From the NCBI RefSeq assembly GCF_901709675.1, contig NC_051099.1:5146001-5210000 (forward strand): 64,000 bases of DNA, in the 5' to 3' direction. The notes beneath the pieces are model-generated. The model made no database searches. It saw only the letters and a list, made by a program, of their open reading frames with translations, and was not told the DNA's origin. This DNA comes from Syngnathus acus. Its lineage: Eukaryota > Chordata > Actinopteri > Syngnathiformes > Syngnathidae. This document shows positions 28,868 to 40,800 of this stretch, piece after piece; within the stretch, counting starts at the first letter, position 1, and each line of letters begins with the position of its first letter. Made by a program: the position numbers and the translations under genes.

Positions 28868-31779
28868 TGTACACCACTCAGGAGACTTATTTTACAAACA
28901 GGGCCTCTCTGAGCCCTGCTTCATTGCACCTGAACAATATACAAGTTCATTCCTGAACTAAGTGTAGCATTGTGGAGCTTCAATTAAAAACAAGGCTTTG
29001 TGAGTCGACAAAGATGTGTAGTTTTTTTACATATAAAGAATAGTTACTTAAATTTGGCACTTTCAAGTTGATTTGAACGCATGTGTAAAAAAATAAATAA
29101 ATTTGTAATTGTCATAGATGTTTCCTTGCTTTTGTACTGTTTTTATATTTAATTGTGCACGCAATTTCATCTCTGTATGGCAACCTTGAAAGGCGCCTTA
29201 CAACTAAAATGTATTATTATTATTATTGTTATATAACTACCAGAAACAAAAGCAATAACCTTGTTCCAAAAAAAAAAAAATCTGTAATTCTTTGTTTTTT
29301 TGGTAATGGCTTTTATTAGAACAAAAGTGTCCAGTGACGCTATGGGTGTGGTCAAGGCCAATGACAAATGGCCTATTTTTACTTGAATGAAAGGAAGCTG
29401 TGGGTCAATTGGTCATTTTATTTGAAGCACTTTAAAGTCCAAACTGTGCTGCTGATCTCTTTACTAGGCATTTTATTGTTTTGTTTTTGAAATGTTTCTT
29501 GTAAAATGTGTGATTTGCTGTGGAAATACATAGACAAAAATGTAAGGTGATTAAATATTGTAGGTTTATTTGAATTACAGATGTGTACATTTTTTTTAAC
29601 AACCCATGGCGGGAGCATCACAGTTCAGTTCTAGAATAAAATCAATTCACACTTCTCGCGGGTAAGCCTGCCTGAAAATAAAAATAACCTTTTTGTTTTC
29701 TGCTTGAACATCAGAAATAGTGCAGGTTTCTTTACTGTATATACAAAATTCTTGTATGACAAGAAAAAATGCATTCTCAACACATCACCTCGGTGATGGT
29801 TAACATTGACTTAGTAGATACAGAGACATACTTAAGGACTGATACTAAACTAAATTTGGCAAATCAATTCACGATCCACTTTTTGATCGATGCCTTGACG
29901 TGATCATGAAATGACCTCTGGGATAGAGATGGATGCTACGCTATTGTTGAAATAAATCCCTGAATGTTAATGTGCAAAATGGTTCAACCAGTTGTTCCTA
30001 AAAAAAAAAAAAAAAAAATACAAAATGAAGCCTTCTGTGTTTAAAATGCATGAGATAAGCCTCAGTCAATTAAAATCTTACTGTGTTTTCATCGACATAG
30101 AAAAGGGAGACCAAAATCAATGACATGAATTAAAGTGTAATTTACACAAACCTTACAATTCCCTTCATCATTATGCTAAACAAATAAATACATTGCATCC
30201 AAGCCATCACTTTACAATATATTACCATTGCTGCGCATATATATATAAAATTTCAAATAATTCATTAAAACATTTGGTGATAATAAAAATTCAGGACAGT
30301 AAGAAGCTTACCGGTCGATTATTAAGAGGATGCAAGTTTCGAAATGCATCAGGTTGCACACAATCACATTCAGTGAGCTCCACATGGAGAGAAGCTAAAG
30401 CTAATCATCCGTCGCCGAGGTCGCGACCCCCCCCCCCCCCCCCACATGCTCAGTGCGAGAAAGACTCTTTCATCCCTCCCTCCACCAAGGTCAACTCATC
30501 CTTGTCACGTCTATTTCCTTGCAAGCCTGAAGTGATTTTCCTTTTTCCCTTTCATGCATCTATTTCAAAACTTGGGCTTTTATTAGTGGCTTTAAGGTTT
30601 CAGCAAATTGCATCCACTTCCTTCTTTTAAACGGAATGCAATCAAATTTGTTTTTCTCATGGTTGAAATTTAAAATGTTGTCTTCAACTGCATTTTGGAA
30701 ACTATAATGGATTTGAGGGATCCTCGCTTATCTGTCGGAACATTTTCCTTTTCCTGTCTGGGATTCCGATTTCCTCCAGCAATAAACTAATGGCTGCAAC
30801 CGCAGCTCATGTCAAAGGTTCTTTTCTGGTCAAGGCATGAGATTGCTCAAATATAGGGTAGATGTTATTCTATCCAGTGTGGGCTGGACTTAAAGTCTGT
30901 CTTTAAAAAGAGCTTCTGTGAGGGCATTTTGGCTCCAGAAATTCAAAACCAAAGCATCAGAGAGTGAGAAAGCCAGCTCACTGATAAGGCCACACTGCCT
31001 AAAAAGCTTCCACAAAAAAAAAAAAAGTATTGCTTCCCATGTACATCAAAACAACCCTTTATACAAGTCACAATAATATGTCATTTCTTTTTTTATAAGG
31101 GTAAAACCATATATACATAGTATAAATTATAAAATATATAATCCAGTGTTTTTTTTTGTTTTTTTGAACCACCCAGCTTATAACGTGTTGATCCCTCAGA
31201 AACGGGCAGCATCCTCCAACTTTTAAAACGGACCTCACATTAAAATAAAGATCGTGAAATAGAATTATCAGAAGCATCCCCGTCGTGTTGTGATTTCCGA
31301 ACTCAAAAAGGATCGGAGGCTCGGTGGCAACAGCTGCTTTGCTCTACGGACAGAAGCACTTTAAGGCTGATTCACTGACCCATGCACGGTAAAATTTTTG
31401 GCTCTCGGATGAAGACTGTGTTTACACGCACGGCCTCGTTTGTGACGCGATGGTGGCAGGTAAACACGCCTTTGCATTTGAGCACTTGCAGGTTTTCCTG
31501 CAGTATTTCGGAAGTTTGCGGCTTTGGTCTGTTTACAGGAATCCACAAAACGGGTTTGTGTTATCTTTCCGTTTGAGCGGCTGAGTCGTGCATGTAAACA
31601 TAGTCGGTGGTGATGTCATGAGGGTGGTCAGTGCAAAGTCGGAAGGAATGTAATGACGCTATGTATGGCACTTGGTGCAGATTGACGGCCAACAGACAGG
31701 CAAAGACAGACAGACAGACAGACAGGGCAGGTTCATGGTCAGCATTCAGTAGTATGGCATCAAGAGATGTCACGGAGGT

Positions 31780-32064
31780 CATCTCCTCCTCCTCCTCGGA
31801 GTAAAAGTTCAGTGGATCCTCTCGGGCAGAGGTGAGGAGGACACCAGTTGTCAGGTTGGCACGCCGCTGTGCGTCTTCTCACCAGCTTGCCATTTCGGAG
31901 GCGTCTCCAAGAAGGGGCAAGACGCTCCCTCCCCTCGTGCTCAAGTAAGAGTTAAAACGAGGAGCAGCAACGGAGGATGCCGGCCGTCCAACGAGGGCAC
32001 GGACGGGCTTGAGATTGAGCTCCACTTTGTGGTCTCGGCTGCTGCTTCATCGCTTGGGTGTCAC
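31780..32064 (-). other. Possible 3' UTR exon of spns2
   Basis: On the minus strand a good acceptor (TCTCCTCTCCTTTCAG) is followed at 32064 by GTGACACCCAAGCG and a GC-richer stretch. The last coding exon of spns2 has a donor (CAG/GTAATT) only four bases after its stop codon, at 34876. Together they suggest that the 3' UTR is spliced and continues here. The 3' border is arbitrary and no transcript is available. Confidence 0.35.
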
Positions 32065-32295
32065 CTGAAAGGAGGAGAGGAGACGCATCGCGTGGTTAAT
32101 GCGTGTCCTCAACATGGCTATGTAATTAATGTTGAGGTCCAAAGCTCTTAGGCCATCTGTTAGAACCTTCCGGATACAGCTAGCACCAGCCTGTGACCTA
32201 AATATTTTCCCTGCATCCATACCAATGCATGATTTCATGACTCCCCCCTCCCCCATACAACAATACCACATACACGTACAAACATAAGAATATTA

Positions 32296-33080
32296 CCGTA
32301 TTTTCCGGACTATAAGGCGCACCTAAAAACCTAACATTTTCTCAAAAGCCGACAGTGCGCCTTATAGTCTGGTGCGCCTTATATATGGACTAAATTTAAA
32401 CTGGCCCGAAGCATTGTGTCATGAAATCAATCATAAGTGGCCCGCTGAAGACTATCCATCCATCCATCCATTTTCTGAACCGCTTAGTCCCCACGGGGGT
32501 CGCGGGAGTGCTGGAGCCTATCCCAGCCGTCATCGGGCAGTAGGCGGGGGACACCCTGAACCGGTCGCCAGCCAATCACAGGGCACACAGAGACAAACAA
32601 CCATTTGCACTCGCACTCACACCTAGGGACAATTTGGAGTCTTCAATCGGCCTACCAAGCATGTCTTTGGGATGTGGGAGGAAACCGGAGTGCCCGGAGA
32701 AAACCCACGCGGGCCCGGGGAGAACATGCAAACTCCACACAGGGAGGGCCGGAGGTGGAATCGAACCCGCACCCTCCTAACTGCGAGGCGGACGTGCTAC
32801 CCAGTGCACCACCGAGCCGCCCCCGCTGAAGACTATGAATCATAAATCAAAAAGACTATGGATCATTATTTTGTGATTATAAAGTAATTTGTTGCGTCTG
32901 AAGTTGAAATAAAAAAGATAAAATGGAGAATGATTTGATTTGGATTAAAAGTCTGACATGATGCATGAATGGTGCGCCTTATAGTCCGGTGCGCCTTATA
33001 TTCGGACAAAGTTTTAAAATGGGCCATTCATTGAAGGTGCGCCTTGTAGTCTGGTGCGCCTTATAGTCCGCAAAATACGG
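32296..33080. mobile_element. TA-flanked palindromic MITE, subfamily A, carrying a nested SINE
   Basis: The ends are CCGTATTTTCCGGACTATAA and the inverse TTATAGTCCGCAAAATACGG, each next to TA (32294-32295 and 33081-33082). The inside has repeated GGTGCGCCTTATAGTC(C/T)GG blocks and a long unique core (AAACTGGCCCGAAGCATTG). Without the SINE the element would be about 400 bases, similar to the copies at 40477 and 61262. It is non-coding. The TA duplication and short inverted repeats suggest a Tc1/mariner-like or related cut-and-paste element, but the superfamily is not proven. Confidence 0.8.
32456..32821 (-). mobile_element. tRNA-derived SINE, minus orientation, nested in the MITE
   Basis: Read on the minus strand it starts GGCGGCTCGGTGGTGCACTG, with an A-box-like region, and has a B box GGTTCGATTCC about 50 bases in, as in a tRNA-derived head. 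It ends in a TGGATGGATGG tail. The 15-base direct repeat CCCGCTGAAGACTAT flanks it at 32441-32455 and 32822-32836. The sister elements at 40477 and 61262 have a single copy of this site, so the insertion is confirmed by empty sites. Confidence 0.85.
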
Positions 33081-33464
33081 TATTATATATTTTTTTCAAG
33101 GTGTCTTTGCTGTGACGTGACCAGACTGGATGAGAACGAAAATGGCGTGACCCCCCGTTGTCATTTGTGTATGGGGGCACTCAAGGCACCAATAAATAGA
33201 CAAGTGCTGCTACAATGGGATTAGTGCCCCCGGCCGGGATCTTGGCACAGCTTCGCTCTTGCTCATATTCACCATACAAGTGGGACATTTAATCATCTTA
33301 CTATTTAAACAGAGCGAAAAAAACCCCAAGGTCTTTTGGTACACACACAGAAAAAAAAAAGCCATGTTTTCCTGACTGAATTATTTTGAGGCAACAGATT
33401 GGATTGAAGATTTGATTTGGGCTGCTGCTTTCCTTTTTTTGTAGTAAAGTTGAAATTTAATGTA

Positions 33465-33689
33465 CCGTATTTTCCGCACTATAAGGCGCACCTAAAAACC
33501 TCCAATTTCCTCAAAAGCCGACAGTGCGCCTTATAATCAGGTGTGCCTTATATATGGACCAATGTTGAGCCACTACAGCAGGCGTGTCCAAAGTCCGGCC
33601 CGCGGGCCAAATGTAAATATCTTATATATGGACAAAGTTTTTAAATGGGCCATTCATTGAAGGTGCGCCTTATAGTGCGGAAAATACGG
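33465..33689. mobile_element. TA-flanked palindromic MITE, subfamily B
   Basis: Ends CCGTATTTTCCGCACTATAA and TTATAGTGCGGAAAATACGG, flanked by TA. The centre carries CAGGCGTGTCCAAAGTCCGG followed by CCCGCGGGCC, which resembles the end of an hAT-like element and is absent from subfamily A. Confidence 0.8.
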
Positions 33690-34711
33690 TAACACTCTCA
33701 TAGAAAACATACATTGGGGCTATAAATAGATGTAACGATTCCATCATTATAAGGCAGGTTTCCCTGCCCTACCCCCTTCGCAGCTTTCCTCTTCCTGAGC
33801 TAATGGAGGCTGGCCAGGGAATAAAGTCCAATCAAGTTGATTGAGTGCTTTGAGACTGACAGGATGCAGCTCACGATTAAAGCGGTTCCTGCCTTCACAC
33901 TTGGGCACGAGTGGAAGTGTCTGTTAAAGGAGGTCAAATATTTCATCACTGGCACAGTGTGTGACGCACGTCTCTGTGTCTTCCTCTCTAGTTTCGACTC
34001 AATGAATGGCCCGCACCTGTATAAACACTTCATTTTGGACAGCAGGTAGCAAATGCGAGTTTCACTTCAAGATGTGATTCCTTTCACAAGCTGCGTGAAG
34101 TTCTGCTGTGGGATTTCAGGCTGGCCCATTTGACAGGCTCCGCCCGCCAAGAATATTAATTGGCTCACTGGCGGAGCTAGGATTTTTTTTTTTTTTTCCC
34201 CCCATTTTCTGCAAAATATTTTATTAATTCTTCAAAAAATGCTAATTGTATGATCCCTTCGACGGACGGGTGGAAGAAAAAAATTCGGAAAATATCCAAA
34301 AGTCAATTAGCTGGCATTTTGGAACTGTTGCTTGAATATGATAACCTTTAAAATGTATCCTTATGTTGAATGTAGTTGCCGGGACTACATTCGCTCCTCA
34401 TTGTTCTACTGTGTAAACTTGGCTGCTGCATTGCCCTTTATTGTCCTTTTTTTTTTTTTTTCCTCCTTGGTTAATAATTAGCAAGCTGTGTACATCTGAT
34501 AAAAAAAAAAAAAGCCAGGAACTGGGGAAGGCTGCAAGCACGGCTCTTGATAAGATGTTAAATTATAGGTCAAATAACCACGCCAAGAATGTTGGACACT
34601 CTTTCAGCACAATGCTACTGTAAGCAATCAGTCGCGTGGATTAAAAGTCTGGATAACCTCACGTCAAAGGAAATATGCTACTCCATGCCAGACAGTTTGG
34701 TATTCTTCCAG

Positions 34712-34806
34712 CCATCCATTTTCTTTACCGCTTATCTTTTTTTTCGGAGTCAAGGGGAGTTGGAGCCTAACCCAGCCGAGGACAATGCCCTGAACTTGTC
34801 CGAGTA
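34712..34806. mobile_element. SINE fragment
   Basis: CCATCCATTTTCTTTACCGC and GGAGCCTAACCCAGCCGAGG match, with changes, the left part of the SINE at 32456. Only about 90 bases remain. Confidence 0.55.
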
Positions 34807-34879
34807 GCTCGAGACAAGCATTCCTGCTCACTCTGAACCAAAATATGATATTAATATTAAAAAAAATTAAATTACCTGA

Positions 34880-37800
34880 TCACATCTTGACGGAAGTCGA
34901 GGGCCGAGAGAGCTGGCTCAACCTGACGAGACATTTAAGAATTTAGATGCCAGAAAACAAGATGAAATGCAAACCTACTGAAAAAGTGATGTGGTTGCAT
35001 CGTCACGATATAAGAGCACAAAATTAGTGGTGTCGCCATGGCAATCACAAAAGCCAACTCTTCTAATTACAAACTACGGTAGCATCAAATGTGAGATCAA
35101 CTCAGGACGCAGTTGTTCCTAAATCTGCTGCAGACTCCCTGCACCCCCCCTAAAAGGGGTCAGCCCTGGCACGGCAGATGAGAACCATCTGCTCGCTCAT
35201 CACATCAGCGAGTGTAAATGTAGATTGGGCAAAATGCGGGGGGTCACGCAATGAGCCTGAGCTATTTATAGAAACGGTGTTGCCAAAAAAAGACAGCAGC
35301 AGTCTAGAAATAAAAATAAAGAATTCTCCTCCGAGCTGGAAATAGACGCGAGTTTGCCTCTTATAAATACTCAAAGAAGGGGAAACAGTCAGTTGGAATT
35401 TATACATCGGAGGCTTTATAGCGTGAATGTAATCTATAAATACCAGGCGTGGAACAAGCCCCGTTGTACAAAGTCGTACACGTTGTCACTGTTCTTGCTC
35501 CCTGAGGAGACCATGTTACGTAAGAACTGCTGCTCAACTTTTTTTTTTTTCTTCATTGACAAGACTTGTAGAAATTTGTGAAGTGAGTTACGATTGTTTG
35601 GTTAATAAGACCTACAAATGTATTCTATTCCAGCATTTCTGCTTGTTTTTAGAGAATGCAGTACTGGACCACAGATGAATACTTTAGTGCCTATAGGGGG
35701 TCATTTTTCTGCATTTGTTGCCTTTTTTTCCAGGAGCAGAGTCCCACAAAAACCACATCACAGCCGCTCGCCGGCCTCTGTAAAATCATACATTTAACAA
35801 TACTCAGGAGGCAGACTAACAGCTTGGCCCCAAGATTTCAAAGTACTGTACAGATTTCCACAAGCCCTTCCCAAACCTTTCCCTCTAGTGTTACTTTTCA
35901 ACCTCTTTGAATTGCTAATAGAATTTTTTTCCGCTTAAGCGATAGCAAATGTCTCATTTCTGTTCATGAGGTGTGGGAAGAACTATCAAATGGCCAAAAA
36001 AAAAAAAAAAAAAAAAGACGAGATGTCAGGCATCAGACGTACTGCACCCTGTCTAAAAATGTCCCTCGACTTTTACAGGAAGGAAGTCATTTCTGAGAAT
36101 GACGGTGTGATAGAAAATGGGACAACACAAAAGAAGGTGTTGGAAAAATATAAAGCAACTGGGAGAGAAAAATAGATACAAATAAGCCAGCACGCATTTT
36201 GATTTCCACTCAGATGGTGACTAAAATGCTCAAAGCGGATTTAAGCCCATATTCCAACATTGCCAGGAGTCAGCCACTTACTGATTCTGAGCCTTGTCTC
36301 GGTCATCCAGAAAGAAGAGCGCAGTGGCCAGGAAGAACATGCCCCCCAGGACGATGATGAAGGGACATAGCATGAGGGCGTAGCCCAGACTGAGGAAGTG
36401 CCATAGCGCCGACGTCTTGTAGCTCTCGCGTAGGCTGTCGGAGATCTGCAACACATAAAGGAGATAGAATCAGATATTTGACATATGCAAAGTGATCTTG
36501 TCTGCACTGTTGCTCATATGAATAGATTTAAATCAACCTCCAGTATAAACCATAAGGACAAAAATATTGGGTCTTAAGAAAACCAAAGCAAAATTTCCCA
36601 CGCAATCGAGTCGTCCAAAATGTCTGGCTCCGATGAAAAAGTAGAATTCAACTGAGAGTGATAAATGTTTGTCCATATAGTGTAATGTCATGGGAATAAT
36701 TTGCAGTCAAAGAATAACACCAAGAGGAGAACAGGCCTCAGTGTAGCTCCATTCATATCTCAAAGCCAGCGACAAATGGCACGGGGAGGCTCGTTGCTTT
36801 AAATAGACTGCTAATTATTCCGAGGCGTAAGGAAGGACAAGAGCTTCTTGTCTGAGAGTGAAAGACTCGGAGGTCAAAAGTTACCCCTGATTTTTATGTT
36901 CGCAGCTACTAAGAGATGTATTGGTAGAATTTGATGAGCAGAAATCCAAAAAGCTGTTGAGTTGCAACCTTCTCCCGTGTACTGTATGTGCCTGTGCTGG
37001 CTAAGCGTCACTATGACTGCATTGCACTTGTATGCGAAAGCTCACTTTAGGAACTGAGGCAGTGAGCAGTGACGCACTTGGAGCATTGTGGCTCCCCTTG
37101 GTCAGCACTGTGAAACCCTGGGACTGCCCAGGCCAGATGGAAAACTTTGGTTGAGAGTGCTGATACACAGTTTAGGTTAAGAAGAATCGTTTCTGCTAAC
37201 TCAAGTGATCGCAAATTCAATTTCTGTACCGTACTATAAGGCGCACCGGATTATAAGGCGCACCTTCAATGAATGGCCCATTTTAAAACTTTGTCCATAT
37301 ATAAGGCGCACCGGATTATAAGGCGCACCTTCAATGAATGGCCCATTTTAAAACTTTGTCCATATATAAGATGTATACATTTGGCCGCGGGCCGGACTTT
37401 GGACACGCCTGCTGTAGTGGCTCAATATTGGTCCATATATAAGGCGCACCTGATTATAAGGCGCACTGTCGGCTTTTGAGAAAACTGGAGGTTTTTAGGT
37501 GCGCCTTATAGTGCGGGAAATACGGTAGCTTCCCAAAGTAGCTGCTGATGTTTAAAATGGTTGAAACGTGCGAGCGGGGCTTTTCTTCAGTGTTGCGCGA
37601 GCCATCATTTTGATTCTATTCCTGGTATTCGAGTGACTTTTGTCTTTTGACAAGCTCGTCAGTAGTGGCTTCATTCTTTTTTGTTCCGCATCAAGAAAAG
37701 GAATGAAAAGGGGAGCGCCACAACGGCTCGACAGCTGTGGTTAAGAATCAGTCAAAGACTTCCTGACCGAGCCCCTTGTGAACATTCCATACAATTTCAC

Positions 37801-40800
37801 AATACGCCGTGTACATCCGTCAGGAAGTTGATAAACAAAGTGGACTTTGATATCCTTAATGTCACTGCAGCATTAGCGGTGGGTGACTCATGTTTTTGTG
37901 TTTTGTCATGAAAACATCTCCAGCGTTCTTTCTGGTATATAGTATCAACTTTAGTTTTGGTCACCTCTTTGACCTCTGAAATTTCCTTGGAATACCAAAA
38001 CGTCTCTGAGCTGAGTGGAACAAAATTCCCGAGCCTCATTTTGCACTGGCCTCAATTTCTAATTTGACTTACCAGGCCTATTAGGTACGGACTTCCTGCA
38101 TCACCCAGTAGGTGAGAGGTGAAGCTCTGGAAGGCCACCGCCGTTGCTCTCCGTGTGGGAATAACCACAAACTGCAAAGAGAAGGTCACAAGAAGCCAAT
38201 TGGAAAAATGGATTTTGCTCCTTTGCCGCACACCGTTTGTCATCACCCCGCTAAGTGACATAACTGCTAAGAAAAGTCAAGTTTGAGTGAGGATGAAAAA
38301 TAGATTTGAAAAAAGAAGCCGTGTTCGTGCGGACATCTCATCAGCTTTCACGACTGAAAATACAACATGCGTATTTGTAATTAAATTGGTAAAATAACAG
38401 AATTCCCGGAGACGCCGAGGATAAGTATAGGCTAGGAATACTCACCATTAAAATGTCGGCTGTTATGGCCCAGTTCAGAAAGAGCAGCGTCTCTCCTATG
38501 AAGATGCAGACCTAAATAAAGACAACAACATTTAGGATGATATAGCGGCGACCGACCGGTTTCCATCGTGTGGTTACGAGACACAAAGCCACAAAGAGGA
38601 TTTGAACATTATAGCTGCTGCTGTGTGTGGGCATGCACTGCCGAATACAACTGCTTGCCTTGCTGCGGTTGAAAAACATGTCATTAAGATTTGGCTCAAT
38701 TGTACGCAAACGCTCTTCAGTTTGATTCCGACGAGACGAAAAACTGCATGGACCAGAAAGATTATATGCCTATATACATTATTTTTATATATATATATTT
38801 TTCCATAGTTTGGTTCCAGCTATGAGATGCTACTTGATGTTTTTTTGGGTGTGGTAGTAAACTTTGAATAGCTTGTTGTGGTCATATGTACATGAAAGGT
38901 GCGGTAGAAGCCGCAATTTCAAATTTTTTTTTTAAAAACAACCCCCATTGGGATTTGCTTGTAACAGATCTATACGGGCCGCCGCTTTTGTGTGGCGTAT
39001 TTAAAGAGTGTTGACGTCGACTTCCCGTTGAGGAAATACCCCTTTTGCTTGTACCGCACAGAGAGAGATGGAGACGTGGTTGCCGTGAAAGAGCGAGGAA
39101 GAAAGGCCTTAGTTATGTCTTGATGATACAACCGTGTCACCATCCATAATATGACACATTGGTCCATCAGTGCCACGCCGCCAAATATGAGCTGACCACT
39201 TACAAGAGGCGAGTTCAAATTTTAACAAGTGAGAGGTGTGAGAACATTTCAGATGCCCATAGGAGTTGAATCACCTGTTTTGCTATCTTGGCATATTTTC
39301 AGATATTTCAAGGCTGTTTTTAAAAAACAAACGACTTTCTAGCATTATTAGCCAGCAAAGTGTTGAAAATAATTTCCTGTTCCTTTGTGTCTGATAAGCT
39401 TGAGAAATAAGTCTGGCCTGTTCATTGTTTCATGCGAGCTGCACCCTTTCCGACGTGCAAATTCTGTCTTTAGGCTTTAAGACGCATAACCTTTGGTCCG
39501 TTCTCTGGCATCAACAATTGTTTTGTGTGCCAAGAGTTCCACTTTTAATTGCACTAAAATATTTATATATATATCTTGCGATCTGTTAAACCAGGGGTGT
39601 CAAACTCATTTTTTTCGCGGGCCGCATTGTAGTCGTAGCTTCTTTCGGAGGGCCATTATGACTGTCAACCCAAAAAAAAGTATGAGCACCTCATATTATA
39701 TACAGTAAAAGCTACAAACTGATAAATAACTTGTTTTCAAATCAGACGAGTAAAAACTGGTCAAATATTTAAAAAAACAGATATTAAAAGTGAAGACAAT
39801 TTGCAATTCTAGTAATGACACATGAATTTGATGCACAATTTGTCTTCGCGGGCCACATAAAATGATGTGGCGGGCCGTATCTGGCCCCCGGGCCTTGAGT
39901 TTGACACCTGTGTGTTAAACGATGCTAATACAAGCAACCATTTTCTTTCCCCGTACGTTGCACGAGACTCTTACGTAAGCTCCTATGATGTTCTTCTTCG
40001 CCACCACAAAAATAAGGCAGATGAAGATGGCCGAGCCCAGCATGCTGACGGCGCACACCAGGGGGTCGGCCCGCTCCGTCTTCTTCCGACATAGACGTGT
40101 GGTGGCGGCCCCAATGACCACGCCCAACAGGCCCGTGATGCACGTGATTGCCCCAAAGATGAGACTGGTTGACAGAAGAAGAAAAGGGATTATTGATTCT
40201 GCTCAGGAACGTTTCATTTTTTGTCTTTTACCTCTCGGTGCTGCTGCAGATTTCTTTGTCGCACGGTTCCGCAGTCGCGGTCTTCTGCACCACCTGAGCT
40301 CTGGCAAGGTAGATGGGAATCCATATCCCAAACACGCCCGTAGCAAAGGAAACGGCGGCAGACGCCAAGGATGAGAACACGTAGCTCCGACTGGACATTT
40401 AAAAAAAAAAAACAACAACACAGAGACAGGTCAGTATTTTTAGTGTCTATGAAAACAGTGTGTTAGATCCAAATTACCGTATTTTCCGGACTATAAGGCG
40501 CACCTAAAAACCTAAAATTTTCTTAAAAGCCGACAGTGCGCCTTATAGTCCGGTGCGCCTTATATATGGACCAAATTCCTAAATTTAAACTGGCCCGAAG
40601 CATTGGGTCATGAAATCAATCATAAGTGGCCCGCTGAAGACTATGAATCATGAATCAAAAAGACTATGGATCGTTATTTTGTGATTATAAAGTAATTTGT
40701 TGCGTCTGAAGTTGAAATAAAAAAGATAAAATGGAGAATGATTTGATTTGGATTAAAAAACTGACATGATGCATTAATGGTGCGCCTTATAGTCCGGTGC

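Larger units (their letters stand above)
24229..31000. other. Gene-poor intergenic region between ruvbl2 and spns2
   Basis: About 6.8 kb with no exon I can support on either strand. It contains simple repeats (a short GT tract near 25208-25230, a (GT)21 at 28825), several poly-A/T runs and a tandem duplication at 24882-24966. The right end may include 3' UTR of the minus-strand spns2 gene. Confidence 0.5.

Noticed and set aside
32456-32821. Possible functional tRNA gene on the minus strand
   Set aside because: A and B boxes are present but no acceptor or anticodon stems form; it is the head of a SINE with target duplications.
32372-32829. Open frames around 32.4-32.8 kb on both strands
   Set aside because: They fall inside the SINE and its host MITE.
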